Positions 1 to 7,445 of a DNA stretch of 64,000 nucleotides are shown piece after piece. Each line of letters opens with the position of its first letter. Position 1 is the first letter of the stretch. Source of the DNA: Bhargavaea beijingensis (GTDB taxonomy: Bacteria; Bacillota; Bacilli; Bacillales_A; Planococcaceae); contig NZ_FNAR01000004.1 in the NCBI RefSeq assembly GCF_900101985.1, positions 62,001-126,000 of the forward strand, in the 5' to 3' direction. The notes beneath the pieces were generated by a model that saw only the letters and a list, made by a program, of their open reading frames with translations, was not told where the DNA came from and ran no database searches. A program made the position numbers and the translations under genes.

Positions 1-193
1 CAGCGTAAGAGCCGACTTCCACTTCATGCACGGTGATATTCGGCTGGTCCATGTAAAGACGGAACGGGCGGCCGGAGGTGATGAAATGCACGTCGTGGCC
101 CCGCTCCGCCAAAAGGATGCCGAGCTCGGTTGCGACAACTCCCGATCCGCCGAGTGACGGATAGCAGGTGATGCCGATCCTGAGTTTTCTCAT
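1..193 (-). CDS. bshA: N-acetyl-alpha-D-glucosaminyl L-malate synthase BshA, N-terminal part
   Basis: First step of bacillithiol synthesis: transfers GlcNAc from UDP-GlcNAc to L-malate in the cytoplasm. Only the first 64 codons lie in the window; the rest runs off the left edge. The translation begins [18 protein letters not shown], the N-terminal nucleotide-sugar-binding loop of GT4-family BshA, followed by a GHDVHFIT strand. The ATG overlaps the mgsA stop (ATGA), so the two are translationally coupled. In B. subtilis bshB1 lies between mgsA and bshA; here nothing fits between them. Confidence 0.93.
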   Translation of the reverse strand, partial: MRKLRIGITCYPSLGGSGVVATELGILLAERGHDVHFITSGRPFRLYMDQPNITVHEVEVGSYA

Positions 194-606
194 GTCAGGT
201 CACCGCCTTCCGGATTCTTGTTGAGCCGCCAGTCGAGATGGTCCTCCGACAAGCCTCGCAAAAGTACTTCTGCTGTGCCCATATTCGTGGCAAGCGGCAC
301 CTTGTACACATCCGACAAGCGGAGAAGCGCCGACACATCAGGCTCATGGGGCTGCGCGGTGAGCGGATCGCGAAAGAAGATGACGAGGTCGAGGCGGTTT
401 TCCGCCACCATTGCCCCGATCTGCTGGTCGCCACCGAGCGGCCCGGACTTGAACCGATGAACGTCCAGCCCAGTCGCCTTCGCGACCAGCTTGCCCGTCG
501 TACCGGTCGCAAACAAAGCATGTTCCTTGAATATGGGCAGGTAGGCGATGACAAATTGGATCAGGTCATCTTTCTTCCTGTCGTGCGCGATCAGTGCAAT
601 ATTCAT
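190..606 (-). CDS. mgsA: Methylglyoxal synthase MgsA
   Basis: Converts dihydroxyacetone phosphate to methylglyoxal and phosphate, a bypass that relieves sugar-phosphate stress. The protein is 138 residues, the normal family length. Visible motifs are the phosphate-binding GTTG (about residues 35-38) and SGPLGGD (54-60), whose final Asp is the catalytic residue. The ATG at 606 has a strong AGGAGGG ribosome site. It sits between dapB and bshA in one minus-strand operon and overlaps bshA by four bases. Confidence 0.97.
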   Translation of the reverse strand: MNIALIAHDRKKDDLIQFVIAYLPIFKEHALFATGTTGKLVAKATGLDVHRFKSGPLGGDQQIGAMVAENRLDLVIFFRDPLTAQPHEPDVSALLRLSDVYKVPLATNMGTAEVLLRGLSEDHLDWRLNKNPEGGDLT

Positions 607-619
607 TCAAACCCTCCTG

Positions 620-1387
620 TTACCCGATGATTTTATCTAACCCGTTTATGAGGCAATCCCTGTTCATGACTTCTTTTACGGCGAGCACCATACCGGACAC
701 GTAAGACTGCCTGCTGAATGAATCATGCCGGAGAGTGAGCAGTTGCCCCTCGCCGCCAAAAAGCACTTCCTGATGGGAAAGCAGGCCCGGCAGGCGGACG
801 CTGTGAATCGGGATTCCGGAGACGTCTGTACCCCGCCCGGCCCCCTTTTCTCGGGCTCCGCTGTCTCCGGACGCTTCCTCCATCATCCTTGCGGTCAGTG
901 CCGCGGTGCCCGACGGATAATCTTTCTTGCCGTCATGATGAAGCTCAATGATTTCCGCGTCCGGCATATAGCTGACCGCCATCGAGGCGAACTTCATCAG
1001 GAGGGCCGCGCCGATTGAGAAATTGGGGGCAAGGATACAACCGACTCCGTGCTTCCTGGAGAGTATGTCGAGTTTCCCGATTTGCTCCTCTGTCAGCCCG
1101 CTCGTCCCGACTACCGGGCGGATCCCGTGCAGAATGGCGTCACGTGTATTCGGATAAACGGATTCGTGGTTGGTCAATTCGACCAGCACATCCGGCTTCG
1201 CCTCATCGGCGAGCGTGAACATATCCGTATAGATCGGCACGGCCCCCCCCAGCGTATTCGCTCTTTCTGCCATTTTCCTGTCCAGGACACCGACGAGCAA
1301 AAATTCCCGGCCGGTGATCATCGCCTCGACCGCGAGCGCGCCCATGCGCCCCCGGGGCCCTGCTACTGCCACACGGATCATCGTCAT
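620..1387 (-). CDS. dapB: 4-hydroxy-tetrahydrodipicolinate reductase DapB
   Basis: NAD(P)H-dependent reduction step of the diaminopimelate/lysine pathway. It has 255 residues, slightly short of the common 265-270. The N-terminal Rossmann loop GPRGRMG is at residues 10-16, and the substrate-binding signature ELHHDGKKDYPSGTA with its catalytic His and Lys lies near residue 150. Its ATG overlaps the ypjD stop (ATGA), so ypjD-dapB-mgsA-bshA is one coupled operon, as in B. subtilis except for the lost bshB1. Confidence 0.97.
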   Translation of the reverse strand: MTMIRVAVAGPRGRMGALAVEAMITGREFLLVGVLDRKMAERANTLGGAVPIYTDMFTLADEAKPDVLVELTNHESVYPNTRDAILHGIRPVVGTSGLTEEQIGKLDILSRKHGVGCILAPNFSIGAALLMKFASMAVSYMPDAEIIELHHDGKKDYPSGTAALTARMMEEASGDSGAREKGAGRGTDVSGIPIHSVRLPGLLSHQEVLFGGEGQLLTLRHDSFSRQSYVSGMVLAVKEVMNRDCLINGLDKIIG

Positions 1388-1719
1388 TCCTCCCCAATTT
1401 TTGTCCAGCGTCCACTGTCACGGCGGTTGAACTTCTCCATGACCCTGGCCAGTGCCCGGTCAAGGTCGATTCCGTTCGCATTGGCAAAACAGACGAGGAC
1501 GAATAAAAGGTCACCCGTCTCCTCCTCAAGGGACTTCTCCGCTTCCCCGGGCTTTTTCTTTTTCGTGCCGTGCACATGCTGCACTTCCCTCGACAGCTCG
1601 CCCAGTTCTTCAGTCAGCCTGGCAAGCATCTCCATCGGCGGGAAATAGCCCTCCTTAAACTGGGATATGTAACGATCCACTTCTTGTTGCATGTCCTTCA
1701 TTGTACGGGGTTCTTTCAT
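1384..1719 (-). CDS. ypjD: MazG-type nucleotide pyrophosphohydrolase YpjD
   Basis: Small all-alpha NTP pyrophosphohydrolase of the MazG superfamily (111 residues). The metal-binding pattern is visible as TEELGELSREV followed by EEETGDLLF, i.e. EExxE plus ExxD. Cellular substrate is not fixed by sequence; house-cleaning of non-canonical nucleotides is the usual proposal. First gene of the dapB operon, preceded by a consensus-like promoter. An internal Met at residue 7 is an alternative start. Confidence 0.93.
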   Translation of the reverse strand: MKEPRTMKDMQQEVDRYISQFKEGYFPPMEMLARLTEELGELSREVQHVHGTKKKKPGEAEKSLEEETGDLLFVLVCFANANGIDLDRALARVMEKFNRRDSGRWTKIGEE

Positions 1720-1743
1720 TTCTCAGATCACTCCTTTGTCAAT

Positions 1744-1771
1744 CGTATATAATCCCCTGCTCTATTGTCAA
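1744..1771 (-). promoter_or_regulatory. SigA-type promoter of the ypjD-dapB-mgsA-bshA operon
   Basis: On the minus strand a perfect TTGACA (1766-1771) is followed after 16 bp by TATACG. It lies about 25 bp upstream of the ypjD start. The -35 overlaps a plus-strand TTGTCA, so this and the ypjC promoter share sequence. Prediction from sequence only. Confidence 0.5.
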
Positions 1772-1793
1772 AACTAATTGAATACAGGATACT
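1765..1793 (+). promoter_or_regulatory. Candidate promoter of ypjC
   Basis: TTGTCA at 1765-1770, a 17-bp spacer and GATACT at 1788-1793, upstream of the ypjC TTG start. It overlaps the divergent ypjD promoter, so the two polymerases would compete. The -10 matches only four of six positions. Confidence 0.38.
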
Positions 1794-1831
1794 TGATATG
1801 GGGTGAAGACTTGTTCGGAGGGGTGATGTGA

Positions 1832-2701
1832 TTGTTGCGCGGAATCAAAATTAAAAACCTGATCATGATTATAGTGGGTGCGGCCATCTTCAGCTTCGGC
1901 CTTGTCCATTTCAATATCCAGCATGAACTGGCGGAAGGCGGTTTCACCGGCCTGACACTCATCCTGCTGTTTGTTTTTGATCTGGACCCGGCTATCATGA
2001 ACCTGGTCCTGAACGTGCCGATGTTCTTTGTCGGCTGGAAGCTGCTCGGCAGAAAAACGTTCGTCTATACGGTAGTCGGGACCGTCGCGGTTTCGGTCTT
2101 TCTCCGGCTCTTCACGACGTATCAATATAGCATCCACATGGAGGACGACCTCCTCCTCGTTTCCCTGTTTGCCGGGGTGTTTATCGGAATCGGGCTCGGG
2201 ATCATCTTCCGGTTCGGCGGAACGACCGGAGGGGTCGATATCATCGCCCGCCTGGCGAACAAGTATTACGGCTGGAGCATGGGCCGCACGATGTTCATCT
2301 TCGATGCCGTGGTCATCCTTCTGTCATGGGCGACCTATCTGACCATGCCGAAAATGATGTACACACTGGTCGCGGTCTATGTCGGCGCCAGGGTCATCGA
2401 TTTTGTGCAGGAAGGCGCGTACTCCGGACGGGGCGCCTGGATCATCTCCGAATGGCAGGATGAGATCGCGGATAAAATCACGCTGGAGATGGACCGGGGT
2501 GTCACCGTGTTGAAAGGGCGCGGCCACTATACGAAACAGGAACGCGAAGTTCTGTATTGCGTCGTCGGCAAAAACGAGATCGTCAGGCTTAAGAATATCA
2601 TCAACAGCGTGGATCCGTCTGCATTCGTCTCCGTGACGGACGTGCATGATGTCATGGGCGAAGGCTTCACGCTGGATGAGGAAAAAAAGCCGCTTGACTG
2701 A
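1832..2701 (+). CDS. ypjC: YitT-family membrane protein YpjC
   Basis: Integral membrane protein of the YitT/DUF161 family with a C-terminal cytosolic DUF2179 domain; 289 residues. About five hydrophobic segments fill the first 190 residues (for example LIMIIVGAAIFSFGLVHF), and RFGGTTGGVDIIA is the family signature. The start is TTG at 1832: an in-frame TGA directly precedes it and GGAGGGG lies about 10 bp upstream. Molecular function of the family is not established. It is the only plus-strand gene in this stretch and diverges from ypjD. Confidence 0.93.
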   Translation: MLRGIKIKNLIMIIVGAAIFSFGLVHFNIQHELAEGGFTGLTLILLFVFDLDPAIMNLVLNVPMFFVGWKLLGRKTFVYTVVGTVAVSVFLRLFTTYQYSIHMEDDLLLVSLFAGVFIGIGLGIIFRFGGTTGGVDIIARLANKYYGWSMGRTMFIFDAVVILLSWATYLTMPKMMYTLVAVYVGARVIDFVQEGAYSGRGAWIISEWQDEIADKITLEMDRGVTVLKGRGHYTKQEREVLYCVVGKNEIVRLKNIINSVDPSAFVSVTDVHDVMGEGFTLDEEKKPLD

Positions 2702-2738
2702 TGTCCTGCATTCCTGCGCATCAATCAGAATCGGACTA

Positions 2739-2779
2739 AAAACACCCCGGCACTCCTAATTGGAATGCCGGGGTGTTTT
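2739..2779. terminator. Bidirectional terminator between ypjC and yugP
   Basis: Perfect 12-bp stem AACACCCCGGCA (2741-2752) with its complement at 2766-2777, flanked by A-run and T-run on opposite sides. It serves convergent ypjC and yugP. Confidence 0.85.
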
Positions 2780-2787
2780 GCATGCGT

Positions 2788-3456
2788 TTATTCGCGGTTC
2801 TGGAAAATCAAAACCAGACGGAGGAGTTCAAGGACGGCAACGGCTGCGGCTGCAACATAAGTGAGTGCGGCTGCGCTGAGCACCTTCCGTGCATGAGGCT
2901 CTTCTTCGTTCCGGATGATTCCGAGTTCGACGATCTGGTTCATTGCACGGCTTGATGCGTTGAATTCGACCGGAAGCGTCACAACCTGGAAAAGGACACC
3001 GACTGCCATGAGCACGATCCCGATACCGAGCAGATTGTTCATGCTGGAGAAGAACAGGCCGGCCATGATGAAGATCCACGACGCATTCGATGTGATGTTT
3101 GCGACCGGTGCCAGCCGGTGACGGAAGCGGAGGAACGCATAGTCATGCGCATCCTGGATAGCATGGCCGACTTCGTGCGCCGCAACTGCTGTGCCGGCGA
3201 CGGATGCATGATGGTAGTTGTCCGACGAAAGCGCGACCGTCTTGGTCAGGGGGTTATAGTGGTCTGACAGGACACCTTGTGTTTCGACGACTTTGACATT
3301 GTCCAAGCCGTTGCGGTCAAGAATCATCCGTGCCACTTCAGCACCGGTCAAGCCGGATGTGGAGCGGACTCGTGAATACTTGTTATACGTGTTTTTGACT
3401 TTGAACTGCGAATAGAGGGGCAGTGCAATGATGATGATCAGGTAGATCAGGAACAT
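2788..3456 (-). CDS. yugP: Membrane zinc metallopeptidase YugP
   Basis: Neutral zinc metallopeptidase of the YugP family (222 residues). The zinc motif AAHEVGHAIQ is visible near residue 93. An N-terminal anchor helix and two or three further hydrophobic segments (around 120-160 and near the C-terminus) place the active site at the membrane. The physiological substrate is unknown. It lies 27 bp downstream of ypjA and probably is cotranscribed with it. In B. subtilis yugP is elsewhere, so this neighbourhood differs. Confidence 0.9.
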   Translation of the reverse strand: MFLIYLIIIIALPLYSQFKVKNTYNKYSRVRSTSGLTGAEVARMILDRNGLDNVKVVETQGVLSDHYNPLTKTVALSSDNYHHASVAGTAVAAHEVGHAIQDAHDYAFLRFRHRLAPVANITSNASWIFIMAGLFFSSMNNLLGIGIVLMAVGVLFQVVTLPVEFNASSRAMNQIVELGIIRNEEEPHARKVLSAAALTYVAAAAVAVLELLRLVLIFQNRE

Positions 3457-3483
3457 TCGTCTTCCTCCCTTTTGTCTCTCTCA

Positions 3484-4104
3484 TTATTTTACCGGCTCGG
3501 GGGCTTTTGCCGCAACTGAAACGTTCCGGCGGCGCCAGGCATATATTGCGAGGGCAATGCAGGCGATTGACAGCCAGAACGTGAAGTACCCGATGATGCG
3601 GATGTGCTCCATAATCCGTCCGTAGATCGGCATCTGCCCGAAAACATAGTCGATGACATCATTGTGCAGTGTCCAGACGGCGGCAATGGCGATATGCCAG
3701 ATACCGAACGCGTACTTCGGCAAATAAAGAACCGCCTGTACAGCCATCAGAAAGTGTGAAGCGACGAGCATCCAGCCGGTGACACCAATGGTTCCGGCCT
3801 CAACAAGCGTCCAAATATTCATGGCGACTGCCCACAAGCCGTATTTGACAAGAGTGATCAGCGCAAGCGCCTCGATCAGCTTCCAGTGCCTCCCCCAGAT
3901 CCAGGCGGCAATGGCCAGCGTGAAGAACAAACTGGCTGTCGGGCTGTCCGGTACAAACAGGAGGAAAATCGGTTCGGTCACCCTTAGCTGGGACTCATAC
4001 CAGATATAGCCGTAGATCGTGCCGCCGAGATTGATGAAGAATAACAGGATCAGGAAACGCCGGTCTTCCAGGACCGCGCGGATGTACGGGATCACGGATT
4101 GCAT
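3484..4104 (-). CDS. ypjA: DUF1405 membrane protein YpjA
   Basis: Polytopic membrane protein of 206 residues with roughly six hydrophobic segments. It contains the WYESQL and VPDSPTASLFF stretches typical of YpjA/DUF1405 proteins. Function is unknown. It lies directly downstream of qcrC as in B. subtilis but is separated from it by a strong terminator. The ATG at 4104 has GGAGGTTAG upstream. Confidence 0.9.
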   Translation of the reverse strand: MQSVIPYIRAVLEDRRFLILLFFINLGGTIYGYIWYESQLRVTEPIFLLFVPDSPTASLFFTLAIAAWIWGRHWKLIEALALITLVKYGLWAVAMNIWTLVEAGTIGVTGWMLVASHFLMAVQAVLYLPKYAFGIWHIAIAAVWTLHNDVIDYVFGQMPIYGRIMEHIRIIGYFTFWLSIACIALAIYAWRRRNVSVAAKAPEPVK

Positions 4105-4120
4105 GACTAACCTCCGGGTA

Positions 4121-4150
4121 AGAAAAAAGAGCCAGTTCCCTGGCTCTTTC
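4121..4150 (-). terminator. Terminator of qcrABC
   Basis: Ten-bp stem AAAGAGCCAG / CTGGCTCTTT with a GGAA loop and a T-run on the minus strand, just after the qcrC stop. Confidence 0.88.
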
Positions 4151-4158
4151 TTCCGGAA

Positions 4159-4941
4159 TTATTGCTGGGTGACAGTCGAGAGGAACTCGGCAAGCTGCTG
4201 GAGCTCTTCTTCACTGCCTTCGAATGCGTCAGCCGGCATGACCTGCTGGCCGTCTTTCACGATACCGTTGACGGCGATATCCGCAACTTCTTCAGGTGTG
4301 TGGCCTGTACCTGTTAGCGGAACCCCGGCAGGAGTCCCTTCGAAGTTCTCGCCATGGCAGGTGACACATGATTGGCCCATGTAGATTTCATAGCCCGGAT
4401 CGGATGTGTCGAACTCAGCCTCTTCAACGATTTCACCTTGTGCTTTAGCGGCATCCCAGTCATGGTTGACGACGGATTCCCATGTAAGGTAAATCATCGC
4501 AAACAGTGTGAGAAGCATGAAAGCTGTAGGCAGCGGACGCTTGAACGGACGGCGTTCCTTGGATGTATCCAAGAATGGCATAAGCAGGAGCGCTCCGATT
4601 GCAAGGCCCGGAATGATGATGGCGCCGACAATGTTATACGGGCCGGAAGCAAATTCATATTTCAGAAGCTGATACATCTGTAGGAAGTACCAGTCAGGCA
4701 GCGGGATGTACCCGGTGTCTGTTGGGTCGGCCTGCCGCTCGAGCGGCGACGGATGCGCGACCGTTAGAATCAGGTAACCGACAAGGAAGATGGCGCCGAT
4801 GATCCATTCTTTCAGAAGGAAGTTCGGCCAGAACGCCTCCGTCTTGCCTGGATACTCTGAATAGTCTTTAGGGATCCGGTTCTTCTCGTAAGAACGGATA
4901 CGGGAATCCCCGACAAATTTCATCCCTTTACCGCGATGCAT
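4159..4941 (-). CDS. qcrC: Menaquinol:cytochrome c reductase cytochrome b/c subunit QcrC
   Basis: Fused subunit of the bc complex: an N-terminal subunit-IV-like membrane domain followed by a C-terminal cytochrome c domain. The 260-residue protein begins MHRGKGMKFVGDSRI like its B. subtilis counterpart. Three hydrophobic segments lie between about residues 45 and 150, and the haem c site SCVTCHGEN is near residue 190. Maturation of this haem requires the Res/Ccs proteins encoded at 48.6-52.1 kb. Last gene of qcrABC. Confidence 0.97.
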   Translation of the reverse strand: MHRGKGMKFVGDSRIRSYEKNRIPKDYSEYPGKTEAFWPNFLLKEWIIGAIFLVGYLILTVAHPSPLERQADPTDTGYIPLPDWYFLQMYQLLKYEFASGPYNIVGAIIIPGLAIGALLLMPFLDTSKERRPFKRPLPTAFMLLTLFAMIYLTWESVVNHDWDAAKAQGEIVEEAEFDTSDPGYEIYMGQSCVTCHGENFEGTPAGVPLTGTGHTPEEVADIAVNGIVKDGQQVMPADAFEGSEEELQQLAEFLSTVTQQ

Positions 4942-4981
4942 AGTGTCCCCTCCTCTATAAGGATCTTAGTGTCCGCCAATT

Positions 4982-5656
4982 TTACAACGGACCGGAAATA
5001 CCTTGTCTCCGGATCATGATAAAGTGCGCTGCGAGCAGTCCGAGAAGAGCAGCCGGCAGGAAGAAGACATGAATCGCGAAGAAGCGTGTCAGTGTCTGCG
5101 CACCAAGGATCGTGGCGTCCCCGGCAAGGAGGATCTTGATCCATTCCCCGATGAACGGTACGGAAGCGGCAATCTCGATGCCGACCTTTGTAGCGAACAG
5201 GGCTTTCATGTCCCATGGAAGAAGGTATCCTGTAAAGCCGAGTCCGAGCATGACGATGAAGATCAGGACACCGACCATCCAGTTCAGCTCACGCGGCTTC
5301 TTATAGGAGCCTGTGAAGAATACCCGAAGAGTATGGAGGAACATCATGACAATGACAAGAGAGGCTCCCCAGTGGTGCATACCGCGCACAATCTCACCGA
5401 ATGCCACTTCGTTCTGAAGATAGTAAACGGATCTCCATGCATTTTCGATGTCCGGCGTGTAGTACATGGTGAGGAACATCCCGGACAGGATCTGGATGAC
5501 CGTGACGAAGAATGTCAGGCCCCCGAAGCAATAAATGAATGCAGAAAAGTGATGCGCAGGGTTTACGTGCTCAGGTACTTCATGGTCGGCGATATCGCGC
5601 CAGATCGGCGTGATGTCCAACCGCTCGTCCACCCAATCGTAGATCTTGTTCAGCAC
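4982..5656 (-). CDS. qcrB: Menaquinol:cytochrome c reductase cytochrome b subunit QcrB
   Basis: Cytochrome b6-type subunit (224 residues, four transmembrane helices) carrying the b haems and the quinol site. Paired His ligands are visible in MHHWGAS and in the later RFFAIHVFFLPA helix. The Cys in FIYCFGG is the position that binds the extra covalent haem in the b6 family. Start is GTG at 5656 with a GGGGG ribosome site. Middle gene of qcrABC. Confidence 0.97.
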   Translation of the reverse strand: MLNKIYDWVDERLDITPIWRDIADHEVPEHVNPAHHFSAFIYCFGGLTFFVTVIQILSGMFLTMYYTPDIENAWRSVYYLQNEVAFGEIVRGMHHWGASLVIVMMFLHTLRVFFTGSYKKPRELNWMVGVLIFIVMLGLGFTGYLLPWDMKALFATKVGIEIAASVPFIGEWIKILLAGDATILGAQTLTRFFAIHVFFLPAALLGLLAAHFIMIRRQGISGPL

Positions 5657-5679
5657 GGTTGTCTTACCCCCTAACTAGA

Positions 5680-6186
5680 TTAAACTAACGTATTCGGTTT
5701 TGTGGCTCCGAGATAGAGCAGGTCATCTTCGATTTTTACATCAAATTCGTCCAGCGGCCCGGTCGGTGGCGTGCCCGGAACGTTTTGGCCGTTCTTCTCG
5801 TAGCGGCCTGCGTGGCACGGGCAGAAGAACTGATTCGGGTGTTCCGAATCCCCGGCCCAGTTGACGGTGCAGCCAAGGTGCTTACACACAGGCGAAAGCG
5901 CGACCACCTTGTCGCCTTCCCTGTACACCCATGCGGTACCTGTCACTTCGGACTCGTACCAGCCGTCAACCTGATCGTACGTGAAGTCAACGCGGACAGG
6001 TTCTTCTGTCAGCTCGCTAACCTTTTGGCTCGTCGGAATGTAATCTCCCGCAGCACCGGCTTCGAGGACAGGGTCCACAGCGAAACGGATCATCGGCATG
6101 AGCATTCCGGAAGCCATGAATCCGCCGACGCCCATCAATGTGTAGTTCAGGAATTGGCGCCGTGAAACTCGAGTATTGCTCATCAT
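5680..6186 (-). CDS. qcrA: Menaquinol:cytochrome c reductase Rieske iron-sulfur subunit QcrA
   Basis: Rieske [2Fe-2S] subunit, 168 residues, anchored by an N-terminal helix (about residues 14-35) preceded by RRQF, a Tat-like twin-Arg motif. The two cluster boxes are CKHLGCTVNW and CPCHAGRY. First gene of the operon, with a good SigA promoter upstream. Two adjacent ATG codons (6186 and 6183) are possible starts, with GAGGGGGG just upstream. Confidence 0.97.
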   Translation of the reverse strand: MMSNTRVSRRQFLNYTLMGVGGFMASGMLMPMIRFAVDPVLEAGAAGDYIPTSQKVSELTEEPVRVDFTYDQVDGWYESEVTGTAWVYREGDKVVALSPVCKHLGCTVNWAGDSEHPNQFFCPCHAGRYEKNGQNVPGTPPTGPLDEFDVKIEDDLLYLGATKPNTLV

Positions 6187-6236
6187 GTTCCCCCCTCTTA
6201 CTAAAGGTTCAGTCCATCGGACAAACTTTTACTGAA

Positions 6237-6286
6237 TAGCTTAGCTAGGACATATCTATGATAGCCCAATCAAATTCGAAATTCAA
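6237..6286 (-). promoter_or_regulatory. Promoter of qcrABC with adjoining palindrome
   Basis: Minus-strand TTGAAT (6281-6286), exact 17-bp spacer, TATCAT (6258-6263). An 11-bp perfect palindrome TAGCTAAGCTA (6237-6247) lies just past the expected start point and could be a protein site, but no regulator is implied by sequence alone. Confidence 0.62.
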
Positions 6287-6333
6287 CAAAGCATTTGGCG
6301 GTACATGGAGATTGTGAACTTTTTTTGTCGACT

Positions 6334-6780
6334 TTATTCGCTTGTCCATCGTGCGGTGAGAACCGGGATGATCTGACGCACTTGATCCTCCAGTACGGAC
6401 TGTTTCAATTTCTTATCCATGCTCTCAAGCGGGATGGAGGGAATCCAGATGGCATCGCCGATAATGCCCTCCCTGGACCAGGATGGATCAGTCGTCAGGT
6501 AGAAGACATGCTTGAACGGCATGTCGGAAATTGAGGCTTCCCATTCGGAAGCAAGACGGCTTTTGTCATTGCCATCTGTATAGCTGAAAGCCGGGAACAG
6601 CACGACACGCCCCTTGAACTGCCGCTCGATGAATGCGGAAAGATTCATGAGAAACTCCGCCGAGGAGGCACTTTGCTTCATTGCGCCCCCGCCGCCGATA
6701 TGGACAAGAGGAATAAGGGCGGTATCGATATATTCCTGCTGCTGCATATAAAGATCAAGGTCATTCGCTGTCCAGTTCAT
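6334..6780 (-). CDS. ypiF: DUF2487 protein YpiF
   Basis: Protein of 148 residues homologous to YpiF, encoded between ypiB and qcrA as in B. subtilis. Start chosen at the ATG at 6780 (MNWTANDLDLY) because AGGAGG lies nine bases upstream; the frame stays open upstream but without a ribosome site. The soluble alpha/beta-looking chain has no catalytic motif I can name. Its conserved place next to qcrABC suggests a link with the bc complex, unproven. Confidence 0.88.
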   Translation of the reverse strand: MNWTANDLDLYMQQQEYIDTALIPLVHIGGGGAMKQSASSAEFLMNLSAFIERQFKGRVVLFPAFSYTDGNDKSRLASEWEASISDMPFKHVFYLTTDPSWSREGIIGDAIWIPSIPLESMDKKLKQSVLEDQVRQIIPVLTARWTSE

Positions 6781-6872
6781 AGAAAAACGCCTCCTAAAAC
6801 TTCCATCCGAACATTCCTGCCCTCTTACTTTAACACAAGCAAAAGAAAAAGACTTCATCAGGATAGATGAAG

Positions 6873-7427
6873 TCACTTGGAGCCGATCTCCTTGATTGAT
6901 TGGAGCGTCTTGGAGAGGGCGAAAAATTTGTCTTTGTCGTTCTGGTCGAGGGCTTCGTCAATCTGTCGGAGAAGCTGTTCCTCCCGGAAAGCGAGAACAC
7001 TTTCCTCAAGAAGCTGTTCGGCTTCAAGGCGGTCTTTGTCGCTGATTTTGATGTATTCCGGTACGTACGGATTGTCCTCCAGCACGGCCGCATATTCAGG
7101 ACAAGCATGCCGGTTCGGGAAATTAAGCTGAAGGTACATGTTCTCTTCCGGATGGAGCCTTAAGTCATGGAACGACTTCTCCGCATCCGCAGTCATCAGA
7201 TTCCCTTTGTAAAAACGGAATGGGATGCCGTCCGAGTCGGTTGTGGACATGACCATCGCCCTCGGACAGTAGTGCGCCTCATCGACGAAACGCACATGGT
7301 TCAGCAGCTGATCATGGCTCAGGAGATAATTCAGGATCCAAACGCACTCCCGCCGTTTCAAATGGTAGGTTTTCAGAAACCACCTGACAAACTCCTTTTT
7401 CTCGGCGACCGGGACTGACGCTGTCAC
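6873..7427 (-). CDS. ypiB: UPF0302 family protein YpiB
   Basis: Protein of 184 residues with the conserved block FVRWFLKTYHLKRRECVWIL at the N-terminus, diagnostic of UPF0302/YpiB, and an acidic helical C-terminal IDEAL domain (residues about 145-180). Biochemical function is unknown. Start is GTG at 7427 with GGAGGGGA seven bases upstream. It sits between ypiA and ypiF, continuing the conserved ypiA-ypiB-ypiF-qcrABC order. Confidence 0.9.
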   Translation of the reverse strand: MTASVPVAEKKEFVRWFLKTYHLKRRECVWILNYLLSHDQLLNHVRFVDEAHYCPRAMVMSTTDSDGIPFRFYKGNLMTADAEKSFHDLRLHPEENMYLQLNFPNRHACPEYAAVLEDNPYVPEYIKISDKDRLEAEQLLEESVLAFREEQLLRQIDEALDQNDKDKFFALSKTLQSIKEIGSK

Positions 7428-7445
7428 ACCATCCCCTCCTTTCCC

